Below, in pieces: positions 1 to 8,295 of a stretch of DNA of 64,000 bases. This DNA is from Mangrovitalea sediminis (GTDB lineage: Bacteria > Pseudomonadota > Gammaproteobacteria > Pseudomonadales > Oleiphilaceae), in assembly GCF_002514725.1 (NCBI RefSeq), contig NZ_NTLB01000001.1, positions 868,001 through 932,000 on the forward strand. The letters are read 5' to 3'. The translations under genes and the position numbers were made by a program. Every line of letters begins with the position of its first letter. Position 1 is the first letter of the stretch. The notes under the pieces are model-generated. The model was not told where the DNA came from. It worked only from the letters and a program-made list of their open reading frames with translations, and searched no databases.

Positions 1-282
1 CAGGCCTAGCAGGGCATCGCTCCCGATTCAACTTTATGCTTCTGGGCGTTGGGCGTCGCGTTGACGGGCCAGGGCCATGCAGCTGACGGAAGACTGTCTT
101 ATCGGCCGCATAGCCGGGTCGCCCATCTGCCGATGAATGGTGTGCAGATATGATGATCAGGCCTTTTACAGGCACTGGTCATCCGATTTTCACGGTGATT
201 GGCCAGGATAGGATGCAAGCCACCTGTCCGCCGACACGCCGGCATCGGAACATTCCCAAAGGTTATCGAGGGCGAGGACGAA
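1..282. other. Upstream region of pckA, no supported gene
   Basis: No open frame here resembles a known family. A minus-strand frame of about 36 codons ends near position 34, but it has no recognisable motif. The 3' part holds the pckA leader, with purine-rich GAGG runs at 268-280 just before the GTG start. I see no clear sigma-70 promoter. This is taken as intergenic or leader DNA at the window edge. Confidence 0.5.
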
Positions 283-1821
283 GTGAGCAACACATATACT
301 GATCTGTGTTCGGCGCAGCTCGTTGAGCAGGCACTGGAACGCAAAGAGGGGCAACTGGCCGCAAACGGCTCCCTGGTCGTCAAAACCGGTGCGCGCACCG
401 GGCGTTCACCGATGGACCGGTTTATCGTTGAAGAGCCAGGCTCTGCCAGCAATATTCACTGGGGATCGATCAACCGTCCCTTCGAGGCCGACAAATTCGA
501 CGCCCTGTGGGCACGAGTCGCAGCCCACCTGGGCGAACGCGACAGCTTCGTGTCACACCTGCACGTCGGTGCCGACGCTGCTCACTACCTGCCGGTTCGC
601 GTTCAGACCGAAACGGCGTGGCAGAACCTTTTTGGACGCGCCCTCTTCATCCGCCCCGAGACCTACAATCCGGCCGGCAAGGGTGAGTGGCAAGTGATTA
701 ATGCGCCAGGTTTCGCCTGCGATCCCGCCCGTGACGGCACCAACAGCGATGGCTGCGTCATTCTCAACTTTGCCGAGCGCAAGGTGCTGATCGCCGGTAT
801 GCGTTACGCTGGCGAGATGAAGAAGGCCATGTTCTCGGTGCAGAACTACCTGTTACCGGCGAACGACGTCCTGCCGATGCATTGCTCCGCCAACGTTGGC
901 GAGAACGGCGAAACCTGCCTGTTCTTCGGTCTTTCCGGTACCGGTAAGACAACCCTGTCGGCGGATCAGGATCGTTACCTGATCGGTGACGACGAACATG
1001 CCTGGGCCAAAGGTACCGTCTTCAATCTGGAAGGTGGCTGCTATGCCAAGTGTATCGACCTGAGCCGCAAGAACGAGCCGATCATCTGGGACGCCATCCG
1101 CTTTGGCGCCATCGTCGAAAACGTCGTGATCGACGAGCACACCCGCGAGCCGGACTACACAGACGTTTCGCTGACGGAAAACACCCGTTGCGCCTACCCG
1201 CTCGAACATGTCGAAAAACGCGTGGTGGAGAACTTCGCTGGCGAACCCACTGCCGTCATCTTCCTGACCTGCGATATGACCGGTGTCCTGCCTCCGGTTT
1301 CGCTGCTCAGCAAGGAAGCCGCAGCCTATCACTTCCTGAGCGGCTACACCGCGCTGGTAGGATCGACTGAAATGGGTTCCAGCTCCAAACTGAAATCGAC
1401 GTTCTCCACCTGTTTCGGCGCCCCCTTCTTCCCACGTCCCCCCAGCGTCTATGCAGAGCTGCTGATGAAGCGGGTAGAAGAGTACGGCAGCCGTGTGTTC
1501 CTGGTAAATACCGGTTGGACAGGCGGTCCTTATGGTGTCGGCAAGCGCTTCAGCATCCCGACAACCCGCGCCGTGATCCGCGCCATTCAGCACGGTACGC
1601 TGGACAACGTCGAAACCGAGCACCTGGATGACCTGAACCTGGACGTTCCGCTGGAAGTCCCGGGCGTCAGCACCCATCTGCTGAACCCGCGTAAAAACTG
1701 GGCCGACCCTGCCGAATACGACAAGAAGGCCAAAGAGCTGATCGCTCAGTTCGTCGAAAACTTCAAGAAGTTCGAAGTGTCGGACGCTATCGTTAACGCC
1801 GGCCCCCGTCTCCAGGGCTAA
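283..1821 (+). CDS. pckA: Phosphoenolpyruvate carboxykinase (ATP)
   Basis: Converts oxaloacetate plus ATP to phosphoenolpyruvate, CO2 and ADP, the entry step of gluconeogenesis in the cytoplasm. The GTG start at 283 sits behind GAGG-type Shine-Dalgarno sequence and gives 512 aa, close to the 513 aa usual in pseudomonads; an in-frame ATG at 199 would add 28 atypical residues. The N-terminal TGARTGRSP segment, the P-loop GLSGTGKTT (about residues 216-224, Lys222), the GDDEHAW metal and nucleotide motif and the ENTRCAYP block are all intact. A bidirectional terminator follows at 1871-1896 and the next gene converges. E. coli relatives sit beside hslO/hslR; neither is visible here. Confidence 0.97.
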   Translation: MSNTYTDLCSAQLVEQALERKEGQLAANGSLVVKTGARTGRSPMDRFIVEEPGSASNIHWGSINRPFEADKFDALWARVAAHLGERDSFVSHLHVGADAAHYLPVRVQTETAWQNLFGRALFIRPETYNPAGKGEWQVINAPGFACDPARDGTNSDGCVILNFAERKVLIAGMRYAGEMKKAMFSVQNYLLPANDVLPMHCSANVGENGETCLFFGLSGTGKTTLSADQDRYLIGDDEHAWAKGTVFNLEGGCYAKCIDLSRKNEPIIWDAIRFGAIVENVVIDEHTREPDYTDVSLTENTRCAYPLEHVEKRVVENFAGEPTAVIFLTCDMTGVLPPVSLLSKEAAAYHFLSGYTALVGSTEMGSSSKLKSTFSTCFGAPFFPRPPSVYAELLMKRVEEYGSRVFLVNTGWTGGPYGVGKRFSIPTTRAVIRAIQHGTLDNVETEHLDDLNLDVPLEVPGVSTHLLNPRKNWADPAEYDKKAKELIAQFVENFKKFEVSDAIVNAGPRLQG

Positions 1822-1870
1822 CCGGCCTCGCAGGGCCTCATCAAGAAGGCCCGCGAATTCCCCCCACGAA

Positions 1871-1900
1871 AAAAGGAAGTCCGAGGACTTCCTTTTTTTG
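1871..1900. terminator. Bidirectional intrinsic terminator between pckA and the TRAP permease gene
   Basis: A 12-bp inverted repeat (AAAAGGAAGTCC at 1871-1882, GGACTTCCTTTT at 1885-1896) is followed by seven T on the plus strand. It is preceded by a run of A, so the minus-strand transcript also ends in a U tract. It lies between two convergent genes and can serve both. Confidence 0.85.
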
Positions 1901-1917
1901 TTGCCGCCAGGAACAAC

Positions 1918-4038
1918 TTAACGTGCGTAGTAGAACAGCGGCCCAAAGGCGACGATCAACAGGGCGACCCCCATCACCAGCAAGGGCATCATGACCCGTT
2001 CATGCCGCTGATAGAAGGTGCCTTCCTTCAGATAGGAGGCATTCATCTCATCCTCACCAACCACCTGTCGCGTCAAGAGGTGGTTGAGAGCCACCGGTGG
2101 ACTCAAGTACCCCAGCTCGAACGCCACCAAGGTCACCATCCAGAAATGAATCGGGTTGATACCACTGTCATAGGCAATGCTGGCGACGGTTGAACTGACC
2201 AGGATAACGGCACCGAAAGGGTCCATGATCATGCCCAGGACGACCAGAATCGCCACCATCAACAGCATGGCCGACCAAGGGCTTCCCAGCGCCTGCGGGA
2301 ACATGCTCATGACATCGGAACGCTCTATGACACCACCAATACTTACCGAGAGGCCAAAGAGCAGCAACAGGGCGCCAATCTCGGAAGTTGTCTCTGTCGT
2401 TGCGGAACGCAGGCTCTGTTCGAGCCCCTTGTGATCTATCTCTCCCGAGACATGCTCGCGGGAACCCTTGAAGCGGACGTGCTCGTAGACCAGGATACCC
2501 AGCATGATCACTGGCAGGATCCGTGGCGCCGAGAACTCGTCCATAGCGACACCCAGCACCAGCCAGTAAAAAACGACCACCGCTGCAATCACCAGAATAT
2601 ACGGAATAACCGGCCGCAGTGCGGTGATCATCTCCGGGAAAGCTTCGCTGGCCGGTGCCAACTTAAAGCCGCGCTGCCGATTGAACACCATCGACATCAG
2701 CAGAAAGAGTACCGAGGTCAGCAAAAAGACCCAGCCACCCCAGTGGTACAAATTGTCGGTGGTGACCTGCCGGTTCAGATAGGCGATAACAACGACCAGC
2801 AAGCAGGGACGCAGCACCACACCCAGCGATCCAGACATCGCCGTCGCCGCCAGCGCCAGCTGACGACGGGCGCCGGCATTGCGCAACTCGCTGTAGATCA
2901 CCGAACCCGCTGCAATAACGAAGATACCGGAAGCACCGGTATAGGCCGTCGGCACCGAGGCAACCATAACGGCCACGACAGCCAGCAGCTCCGGCGGCAT
3001 CTTCCAGGGCCTGAACAGGTTGAAGACAAGACTGGCCAACCGAGTCTGCTTGAGCATCATCCCCGCCCAGACATAGAGGCCGACATTCAGGAACATGTCG
3101 GACAACTCCATCATCTTGTCGAGGTAGATCCCGATTCCGGCCGCGTTGTGCGCCACCAGCGAAAAGTACGACCCGGACACCAGACACATGGTCGTATAGA
3201 GGGGGACCGTCAGGAAGGCATGCATAAGGCTGCCGCCTTCCTTCATTTCCGAAGGGACGCGGAACAGTTTGTAGACGCTGACCAGGGTCAAGAGCAGGAA
3301 GCCGCCGATCCAGAGATCATGCAGCACCTCCTGCCCGGTGGTCATGATGGCTCCCGAATCGTGGGACATCTTCCGGTACATATAACTCGACATCAGCAAC
3401 ATGCTGTTGGCGAGAAACTGCAGGAAATGCGACACCGTATAGTCCAGCCGCGTCTCCATCCCGCGCATGGCGATATGATGTCGGGTAAAGGTCGCGGTCG
3501 CGGCACACACCATGACGATCAACGCCAGGATATAGCGCTGGGCCGTCAGTCCAAAGGCCACCACATCAGCAATAAACAATTCAACACTGCGGTAAACCTT
3601 TACCCCTGGCGTAATCCGCGACTGAATCGAGCGATAATCGGCAAATTGGGCCTGACAGGCTTTCTTCGCGTTCTCGATGGAAGCTCGAATCGCCTTGGGG
3701 TCAACGGGACCTGAATCGAGCAGCCCGCCCAGGAGTGCATCGTCACCCGAGGGCTTTTGGGCCAATCGCTGCTGGACTGCGGCATCGACATTTATCGCGG
3801 GATTACAGGTCGGCTGCACCGGATCGAAGCGCAGCTGATAGTAACCTGACCAGAGATCCTGTCCGAGCTGCAGCACCTTGTTATGAATGTCGCTGCTGGT
3901 ACTAAAAATCACCACGGCCAACAATAGGAAACAGGCTGGCAGCGAGGACAGCCATTCCTGTCCACTGCGGCCGGCGACGGTGCGCTTCTCCATCAGCCGG
4001 TAATCCTCTGCATCCAGAGTTCGGGTTGGCGTTTCCAT
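1918..4038 (-). CDS. TRAP-type transporter large permease (fused DctQM-like)
   Basis: A polytopic inner-membrane protein of 706 aa. The ATG at 4038 is chosen because GGAGG lies five bases before it; an upstream ATG at 4053 places that GGAGG inside the coding sequence. A first membrane segment (about residues 30-48) is followed by a periplasmic stretch of about 110 residues, then many hydrophobic segments. The C-terminal half has features of TRAP DctM subunits, including PTAYTGASGIFVIAAGS and DPFGAVILVSSTVAS. The length suggests Q and M parts in one chain. The two genes upstream encode a putative solute-binding protein and a TatT-like lipoprotein, so the three probably form one importer. The substrate cannot be read from the sequence. 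Confidence 0.8.
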   Translation of the reverse strand: METPTRTLDAEDYRLMEKRTVAGRSGQEWLSSLPACFLLLAVVIFSTSSDIHNKVLQLGQDLWSGYYQLRFDPVQPTCNPAINVDAAVQQRLAQKPSGDDALLGGLLDSGPVDPKAIRASIENAKKACQAQFADYRSIQSRITPGVKVYRSVELFIADVVAFGLTAQRYILALIVMVCAATATFTRHHIAMRGMETRLDYTVSHFLQFLANSMLLMSSYMYRKMSHDSGAIMTTGQEVLHDLWIGGFLLLTLVSVYKLFRVPSEMKEGGSLMHAFLTVPLYTTMCLVSGSYFSLVAHNAAGIGIYLDKMMELSDMFLNVGLYVWAGMMLKQTRLASLVFNLFRPWKMPPELLAVVAVMVASVPTAYTGASGIFVIAAGSVIYSELRNAGARRQLALAATAMSGSLGVVLRPCLLVVVIAYLNRQVTTDNLYHWGGWVFLLTSVLFLLMSMVFNRQRGFKLAPASEAFPEMITALRPVIPYILVIAAVVVFYWLVLGVAMDEFSAPRILPVIMLGILVYEHVRFKGSREHVSGEIDHKGLEQSLRSATTETTSEIGALLLLFGLSVSIGGVIERSDVMSMFPQALGSPWSAMLLMVAILVVLGMIMDPFGAVILVSSTVASIAYDSGINPIHFWMVTLVAFELGYLSPPVALNHLLTRQVVGEDEMNASYLKEGTFYQRHERVMMPLLVMGVALLIVAFGPLFYYAR

Positions 4039-4050
4039 AAAACCTCCATA

Positions 4051-4084
4051 CAAAAGAGCGCCGGGGCTCCCGTCCCGGCGCTCT
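4051..4084 (-). terminator. Intra-operon hairpin (partial terminator or mRNA stabiliser)
   Basis: A perfect 11-bp stem (AGAGCGCCGGG at 4055-4065 with CCCGGCGCTCT at 4074-4084) and an 8-nt loop lie between the binding-protein stop codon and the permease RBS. On the minus-strand RNA the stem is followed by only UUUUG. This placement is known from binding-protein operons such as malE-malF, where a hairpin gives a high binding-protein to permease ratio. That role here is inferred. Confidence 0.65.
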
Positions 4085-4114
4085 CGGGTCTGAGACCCCG
4101 GTCTCGAATCAGGG

Positions 4115-5131
4115 TTATTCGCGCTGTTCCGCGCATTCGCCCCGGCTCGGATCGGTTTTGCATCGAATCAATTTCATCAAGTGAAGCGCCTTACCGTCAT
4201 AGGTACCGGCATCCCGCAGGCTGATACGCACCTCTCGCAGCATCTTGTCATAGCTGGCCACCTGCGCCGGTGTCGGTTCCATCCAGAACTTGGGGTTAAT
4301 CTCGGCACGCGCCTTGTGCACGATATCGAAAGCTTCATCCAGGCGACCGTTGGTGTAGCTGCGCATCTGGTTGCCAAAATCTTCCGGGAAGCGGCTCTTG
4401 TGGATGATGATCTGGAAGTTCATCTGACCGATCACGTAATCGAATACGCCACCGTTGGGACTCAGGCCCTTGTAGAGTTCCAACGGCGTATAGGCCACGG
4501 CCGGCGCGTAACAGATGTCGACACTGCCATTGTTGAAGAGACCCGCAAAACTGGCAGAACTGGCACCGACCACCGAGGCCCCTACATGGCGAACCATGGT
4601 CACCGCCGCGTTGTCGTAATCGAGCGTCGCGATTTTCTTGCCCTGCAGTTTCTCGACCGTATCGATACTGCGGTCACGCGTGAACAGGTAAATCGCACCG
4701 GCCGGCAGGATACCGACCACTTCATAATCGCCATTGGTCAGCAGTGGTCCCGCCTTGGGCTGGTTGAGCGTTTCCATCAGGATACGCATCTGCTTCTCGT
4801 TCTTGATCGCGCCCAGCGCCTCCAGGGTGCCGGTAAACTTGTTGAACGCACGGGCCCGGGTCCCGGTCAACAATACCGAATCACACTGGCCGGCCTTAAA
4901 GTCCTCGGCAGCGATCTTCTCGTCGGTGTATGCGCGCATCGTCAGCTCGACGCCCCACGACAAGGCCGCCGGTTTAACCGACTTCATGACACTGAACAAG
5001 GGCCCATTGGCCCCGATGGGATCGAAAACGCAAAATGTCCGTTTAATGGGTCCGGCCTCGGCGACCTGAACCCATGTCAGGGTGCCGAGCAGCACCCACA
5101 TCACAACGCTGAGCTTGCCCAAAAGTTTCAC
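4115..5131 (-). CDS. Putative solute-binding protein, AdeT1/2-like (TRAP-associated)
   Basis: A periplasmic protein of about 338 aa with a signal peptide (hydrophobic core followed by AEAGPIKR). It resembles the AdeT-type putative solute-binding family, often annotated as an RND-associated protein but here next to a TRAP permease. Family-typical blocks are FCVFDPIGANGPLF, VLLTGTRARAFNKFTG, the ATLDYDNAAVTMVRHVGAS region and FNNGSVDICYAPAVAY. Two GTG codons (5131, 5134) lie behind AAGGGAG; an ATG at 5149 is in frame but has a poorer RBS. Cysteines near the mature N- and C-termini (FCVFD, IRCKTD, GECAEQ) may form disulfides. A close paralogue lies at 6995-8044. The ligand is unknown. Confidence 0.8.
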   Translation of the reverse strand: MKLLGKLSVVMWVLLGTLTWVQVAEAGPIKRTFCVFDPIGANGPLFSVMKSVKPAALSWGVELTMRAYTDEKIAAEDFKAGQCDSVLLTGTRARAFNKFTGTLEALGAIKNEKQMRILMETLNQPKAGPLLTNGDYEVVGILPAGAIYLFTRDRSIDTVEKLQGKKIATLDYDNAAVTMVRHVGASVVGASSASFAGLFNNGSVDICYAPAVAYTPLELYKGLSPNGGVFDYVIGQMNFQIIIHKSRFPEDFGNQMRSYTNGRLDEAFDIVHKARAEINPKFWMEPTPAQVASYDKMLREVRISLRDAGTYDGKALHLMKLIRCKTDPSRGECAEQRE

Positions 5132-5244
5132 CACCAGTCTCCCTTCCATCAGCCATCCGGGTTTTTAGCCCGATTGTGTTTGTTATCGTTAGCGTTCCGC
5201 CCGGCAACGTCGGAACGCGATAGGCGTAAGCCGCCCCTGGCTCT

Positions 5245-6312
5245 CTACATGATCGAATTCAGATCGATGACTTCACCACTGCTGGGCTTCTTATCGTCCC
5301 AGAAAGTGCCCAAGCCACCGATCGGCGTCCGATGCCCGGTGTGTTCGATCCACAGACGATCGGAAACGGCCTGCAGGTTCAGTGTCGCCAACTGGTCGAC
5401 CATGGCCCACTTGGGATCCGGCGGCACCCGGCTCACGTCTTTCGCGTGACGCCGGATAATGTCTTTCACCATCGCCGTCTTGTTCTGGTTCCAGGCCGCG
5501 ATGGCGTGAAGCACATCGGCCAGTCGGACACGCGCGTCCTCACCTTTTTTATCGGCGGCCGCCAGACGCTGGAAGGCATCCTCGCCCTGCGGTTGGGATC
5601 CCGGCAACATCGCCCAGACCGTCGCCCGCAGCGCCATCGGCACGCCCCACCACTTGTCGTCGTCCAGGCAACCTGACGCCCGCGCCACCTTGGCGGCGAT
5701 ATTCTGGGGAACGCCGGTGTTATCCGACGTGGATTGGATTTCGCTGTTGAGCGCCTCCAGACCGGCCAGCAGGCCCATCATATAAATGAACTCGCTCTGG
5801 TCATTGTCGAAGGAGGGGCAGCTGCTGTCGCCCACATCACCGTAACGGGCATTGAGATGCTTCCAGGCCCGGTAATAGCGTTTGGCGGCGACGATGTAAT
5901 GGCGCTTCTCGACGATCATGGCATCCTGGGCTTCTTCCGGCTGCTGAGCGCGTAACGCCTTCATGTACCGGAACTCGTACTTCCAGGCCTTCTGCTCCTC
6001 GCAGTTACCCGCGGACAGGTCCATCATCACGCCCAGTTCGTCCGGATTCTTGGTCACCTGCCCGAAAGACATCAGCAAGGGCGTCATCGCCTCGCTCATG
6101 GCACAGTTCATCCCCAGGTCATCACTGCTCAGGACATAGGGCACCGTATGCTGTTCAGCAAAGCCCACCATGACGTCGCCAGTCGTCTTGTACATCATGT
6201 TATTGATGGCGCCACAGCCCGACAGGCCGAGGAAGGCCGTCAGCATCAGCAGCCAGGACCACCGCACGTGGCAGCCCTTGAGGACGTCAGATCCGGAACC
6301 CGGAAAGCGCAT
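5245..6312 (-). CDS. TatT-like TRAP-associated lipoprotein
   Basis: A predicted lipoprotein of 355 aa with lipobox LSGC (Cys33). The ATG at 6312 has GAGGCGG upstream; an in-frame ATG at 6348 would push the signal peptide away from the N-terminus. The mature part resembles TRAP-associated TatT proteins (Treponema Tp0956 type), alpha-helical TPR-like proteins thought to help the binding protein deliver ligand. The regions MVGFAEQHTVPYVLSSDDLGMNC and MMDLSAGNC support the match. It is the first gene of the lipoprotein, binding-protein, permease operon. The family assignment comes from recalled sequence patterns, so a profile search should confirm it. Confidence 0.72.
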   Translation of the reverse strand: MRFPGSGSDVLKGCHVRWSWLLMLTAFLGLSGCGAINNMMYKTTGDVMVGFAEQHTVPYVLSSDDLGMNCAMSEAMTPLLMSFGQVTKNPDELGVMMDLSAGNCEEQKAWKYEFRYMKALRAQQPEEAQDAMIVEKRHYIVAAKRYYRAWKHLNARYGDVGDSSCPSFDNDQSEFIYMMGLLAGLEALNSEIQSTSDNTGVPQNIAAKVARASGCLDDDKWWGVPMALRATVWAMLPGSQPQGEDAFQRLAAADKKGEDARVRLADVLHAIAAWNQNKTAMVKDIIRRHAKDVSRVPPDPKWAMVDQLATLNLQAVSDRLWIEHTGHRTPIGGLGTFWDDKKPSSGEVIDLNSIM

Positions 6313-6363
6313 GATCCGCCTCGCTTCTTTTGTGTTTGTTATGGCCATTCATGATGGCAGTTC

Positions 6364-6380
6364 GTCATCAGGGTGATGAC
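6364..6380. promoter_or_regulatory. Perfect palindrome upstream of the TRAP operon
   Basis: GTCATCAGGGTGATGAC is a perfect 7-3-7 inverted repeat centred about 60 bp upstream of the lipoprotein start codon at 6312. The size and position suit a dimeric repressor or activator. I cannot name the regulator. No regulator gene is adjacent. Confidence 0.45.
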
Positions 6381-6422
6381 CGACGCTGTGCAGGGAACGT
6401 CGAGAAATGTTTTGTTACCTGT

Positions 6423-6440
6423 TGTAACCAACGAGTTACA
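6423..6440. promoter_or_regulatory. TyrR/PhhR-type inverted repeat
   Basis: TGTAACCAACGAGTTACA has the 6-6-6 architecture of TyrR boxes (consensus TGTAAA-N6-TTTACA), with one symmetric substitution in each arm. An additional GTTAC half-site at 6414 makes a partly overlapping repeat with 6424-6428. It lies 111 bp upstream of the TRAP lipoprotein start and 107 bp upstream of the HU -35 box. Assignment to TyrR/PhhR is by pattern only. Confidence 0.4.
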
Positions 6441-6546
6441 GTCGAAGCATTATCTACGACTCATCCAGTGAATTGTGAGACGGACACCACAAAGCCGATA
6501 AGCTTTCTCACATTCCTGTAAATTTGTACCGTTTCCAGATAAGAGT

Positions 6547-6574
6547 TTGACAATACCCTCTCACCGGCTATACA
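6547..6574 (+). promoter_or_regulatory. Sigma-70 promoter of the HU gene
   Basis: TTGACA at 6547-6552 and TATACA at 6569-6574 are separated by 16 bp, a near-consensus vegetative promoter. The expected transcription start near 6581 leaves a leader of about 85 nt before the HU start codon. Confidence 0.75.
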
Positions 6575-6667
6575 TCCCTATGGCGAGCGGCGAAACGCAC
6601 AACGGAAGCCGCTCACCATCGACTACCGGGCTAGCCGGTTCGCCCAAACCCCAAAAGGAGAATGCCG

Positions 6668-6940
6668 ATGCATAAACCCGAACTCGCCGCTGAAATTGCC
6701 GACAAAACCGGCCTGAGCAAAGAAAAGGCTATGGAAGTGATCACTGCCTTCACCGATCAGGTTTCCGCAGCGGCGGCACGCCAGGAAGACACCGTTCTCA
6801 CTGGCTTTGGCACTTTCAGCGTGCGTGAACGCCAAGCGCGTGAAGGCCGCAATCCGCAGACGGGTGCCACCATCAAGATTCCAGCCAGCAAGTCCGTCGG
6901 CTTCAAGCCCGGCAAGGTCCTGAAAGAGAGCGTACGCTAA
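6668..6940 (+). CDS. hup: HU family DNA-binding protein
   Basis: A nucleoid-associated protein of 90 aa, the standard HU length. The ATG at 6668 is seven bases after AAGGAG; another ATG at 6662 is only one base after it and is unlikely. The sequence shows the HU fold: N-terminal helices (ELAAEIADKTGLSKEKA), GFGTFSVRER, and the DNA-binding beta-arm with GRNPQTGATIKIPA and SVGFKPGKVLK. It should bend DNA as a homo- or heterodimer. It has its own strong promoter and a downstream hairpin, so it is probably monocistronic. Which HU subunit (HupA or HupB) it represents cannot be decided. Confidence 0.95.
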   Translation: MHKPELAAEIADKTGLSKEKAMEVITAFTDQVSAAAARQEDTVLTGFGTFSVRERQAREGRNPQTGATIKIPASKSVGFKPGKVLKESVR

Positions 6941-6947
6941 CGCCCTC

Positions 6948-6987
6948 ACAGCCTTCGTTACGCGCCGAACGGCGCAACGAAGGCTGT
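6948..6987. terminator. Long hairpin between HU and the convergent binding-protein gene
   Basis: ACAGCCTTCGTT (6948-6959) pairs with AACGAAGGCTGT (6976-6987). An inner GCGCC/GGCGC stem closes a GAAC loop. There is no U tract on either strand, so it is a likely RNA 3'-end structure for HU rather than a canonical intrinsic terminator. Confidence 0.55.
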
Positions 6988-6994
6988 AAGCAGC

Positions 6995-8044
6995 CTACTC
7001 CATCGCCAGCGCACATTCCGCGCGCGTGGGATCGACCTTACACCGCACCGCCCGCATCAGCTTTAGCGCACGGGCGTCGTAGACCCCCTCATCCCGCAGT
7101 TTCAAGCGGACCTTGGCCAGTATCGCGTTGTACTGCTCCACTTGGTTTGGTGTTGGATACATCCAGTATTTCTTGGGAACTCCCGCCTCAGCATCCGCAA
7201 TAATCTTGTAGGCTTCATCGATCTTCTTACGTGACTCGTCACGAACCATCTGAGCCGCCTGCGGCGGGAAACGGTGGCGATGCAGGATCACCTGGAAGTT
7301 CATGTAGGCAACCGCATATTTAAAGATACCCCCCTTGCTTCCCAAGCCCTTGTAAAGCTCCAGAGGCTGATAGGCGACCGCCGGCGCATAGCAGATGTCG
7401 ACACTGCCATTATTGAAAAGGCTGGCAAACGTCGCCGCATTAGCGCCCACCACCGAGGCCCCCACATAACGCACCATGGTGAGTGAAGCCTTGTCATAAT
7501 CCAGCGTCGCGATCTTTTTGCCCTGCAATTCTTCCACACGATCGATCGAACGATCCCGGGTGTACAGGTAAACTGCACCCGCCGGGAAAATCCCCGCCAC
7601 CTCGTAGTCTCCGTTCGTCATCAGCGGCGCGGCTTTCGCCTGGGTCAGCGTGTTGAACAGGATCTTCATGTCTTCCTTGTTTGGAATCGCCCCCAGCGCC
7701 TCAAGGGATCCCGTGAACTTGTTGAACTGCCGTGCCCGCGTACCCGTTAGCAGCACGCCATCGCACTGCCCCTGTTTGAAGTCGGCCGCTGCAACCTGCT
7801 CATCGGTATAGGCGTGCAACTTCAACCTGACACCAGCCTCTAGGGCGATCGGCACGAAGGTTTTAACGATGGCAAAGAGCGGGCCGTTGGCGCCGACCGG
7901 GTCGAAGACGCAGAAATTCCGGGTGATCACCTTTCCCTTTTCAGCGGCCTGGGCACTGGGCGCCGCAGACAGGCTAATCGGGGCAATCAGCAATATCAGG
8001 ATGAGCAGACGGGAGCGTAAAAGAGGACGCAACAAACGTAGCAT
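6995..8044 (-). CDS. Second AdeT1/2-like putative solute-binding protein
   Basis: A secreted periplasmic protein of 349 aa with a strongly hydrophobic signal peptide ending near SAQAAEKGK. It is a close paralogue of the protein at 4115-5131 and shares FCVFDPxGANGPLF, VLLTGTRAR, NKFTGxLEALGAI, TRDRSID, GKKIATLDYD and FNNGSVDICYAPAVAY. It lies alone on the minus strand, separated from the TRAP operon by HU, with no permease next to it. It may feed the same permease with another ligand or act as a sensor subunit; the sequence does not decide. The SD is weak (GGTGGA about ten bases before the ATG). Confidence 0.78.
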   Translation of the reverse strand: MLRLLRPLLRSRLLILILLIAPISLSAAPSAQAAEKGKVITRNFCVFDPVGANGPLFAIVKTFVPIALEAGVRLKLHAYTDEQVAAADFKQGQCDGVLLTGTRARQFNKFTGSLEALGAIPNKEDMKILFNTLTQAKAAPLMTNGDYEVAGIFPAGAVYLYTRDRSIDRVEELQGKKIATLDYDKASLTMVRYVGASVVGANAATFASLFNNGSVDICYAPAVAYQPLELYKGLGSKGGIFKYAVAYMNFQVILHRHRFPPQAAQMVRDESRKKIDEAYKIIADAEAGVPKKYWMYPTPNQVEQYNAILAKVRLKLRDEGVYDARALKLMRAVRCKVDPTRAECALAME

Positions 8045-8214
8045 CGCAGAGATCCACCTTGATTCGGCACGGCATGAAAGAAGCCCCGCTTATCCAGCAA
8101 ACGGGCGACAGGGCTGCCAAACTAAGCAGTGGATTTCATGAATTCGTTGGCATCGCTGCCGAAGCCCTTCAGGCATTACGGCAAACGGGAGGGGCAGGAA
8201 AAGCGGAAACCGCA

Positions 8215-8253
8215 TGACGCAAGGCTCGGGAGGGTTTCCCGGACATTGCGTCA
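8215..8253. terminator. Stem-loop downstream of the small membrane protein gene
   Basis: TGACGCAA (8215-8222) pairs with TTGCGTCA (8246-8253), with an inner CGGGA/TCCCG stem separated by a symmetric internal loop. It lies 43 nt beyond the stop codon at 8296 on the minus strand. There is no good U tract. The rest of 8045-8295 holds nothing else that I can support. Confidence 0.4.
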
Positions 8254-8295
8254 CATCAGGCAATAACAGACGCTATGCCGTTTTTGCGAACCGGA

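Noticed and set aside
99-452. Minus-strand frame overlapping the pckA start
   Set aside because: No family resemblance, and it overlaps the strongly supported pckA coding sequence.
2431-3714. Plus-strand open frame of about 427 codons antisense to the TRAP permease gene
   Set aside because: The translation is His/Gln/Arg-rich low-complexity sequence, typical of the complement of a membrane-protein gene; the permease on the other strand has clear homology and an SD.
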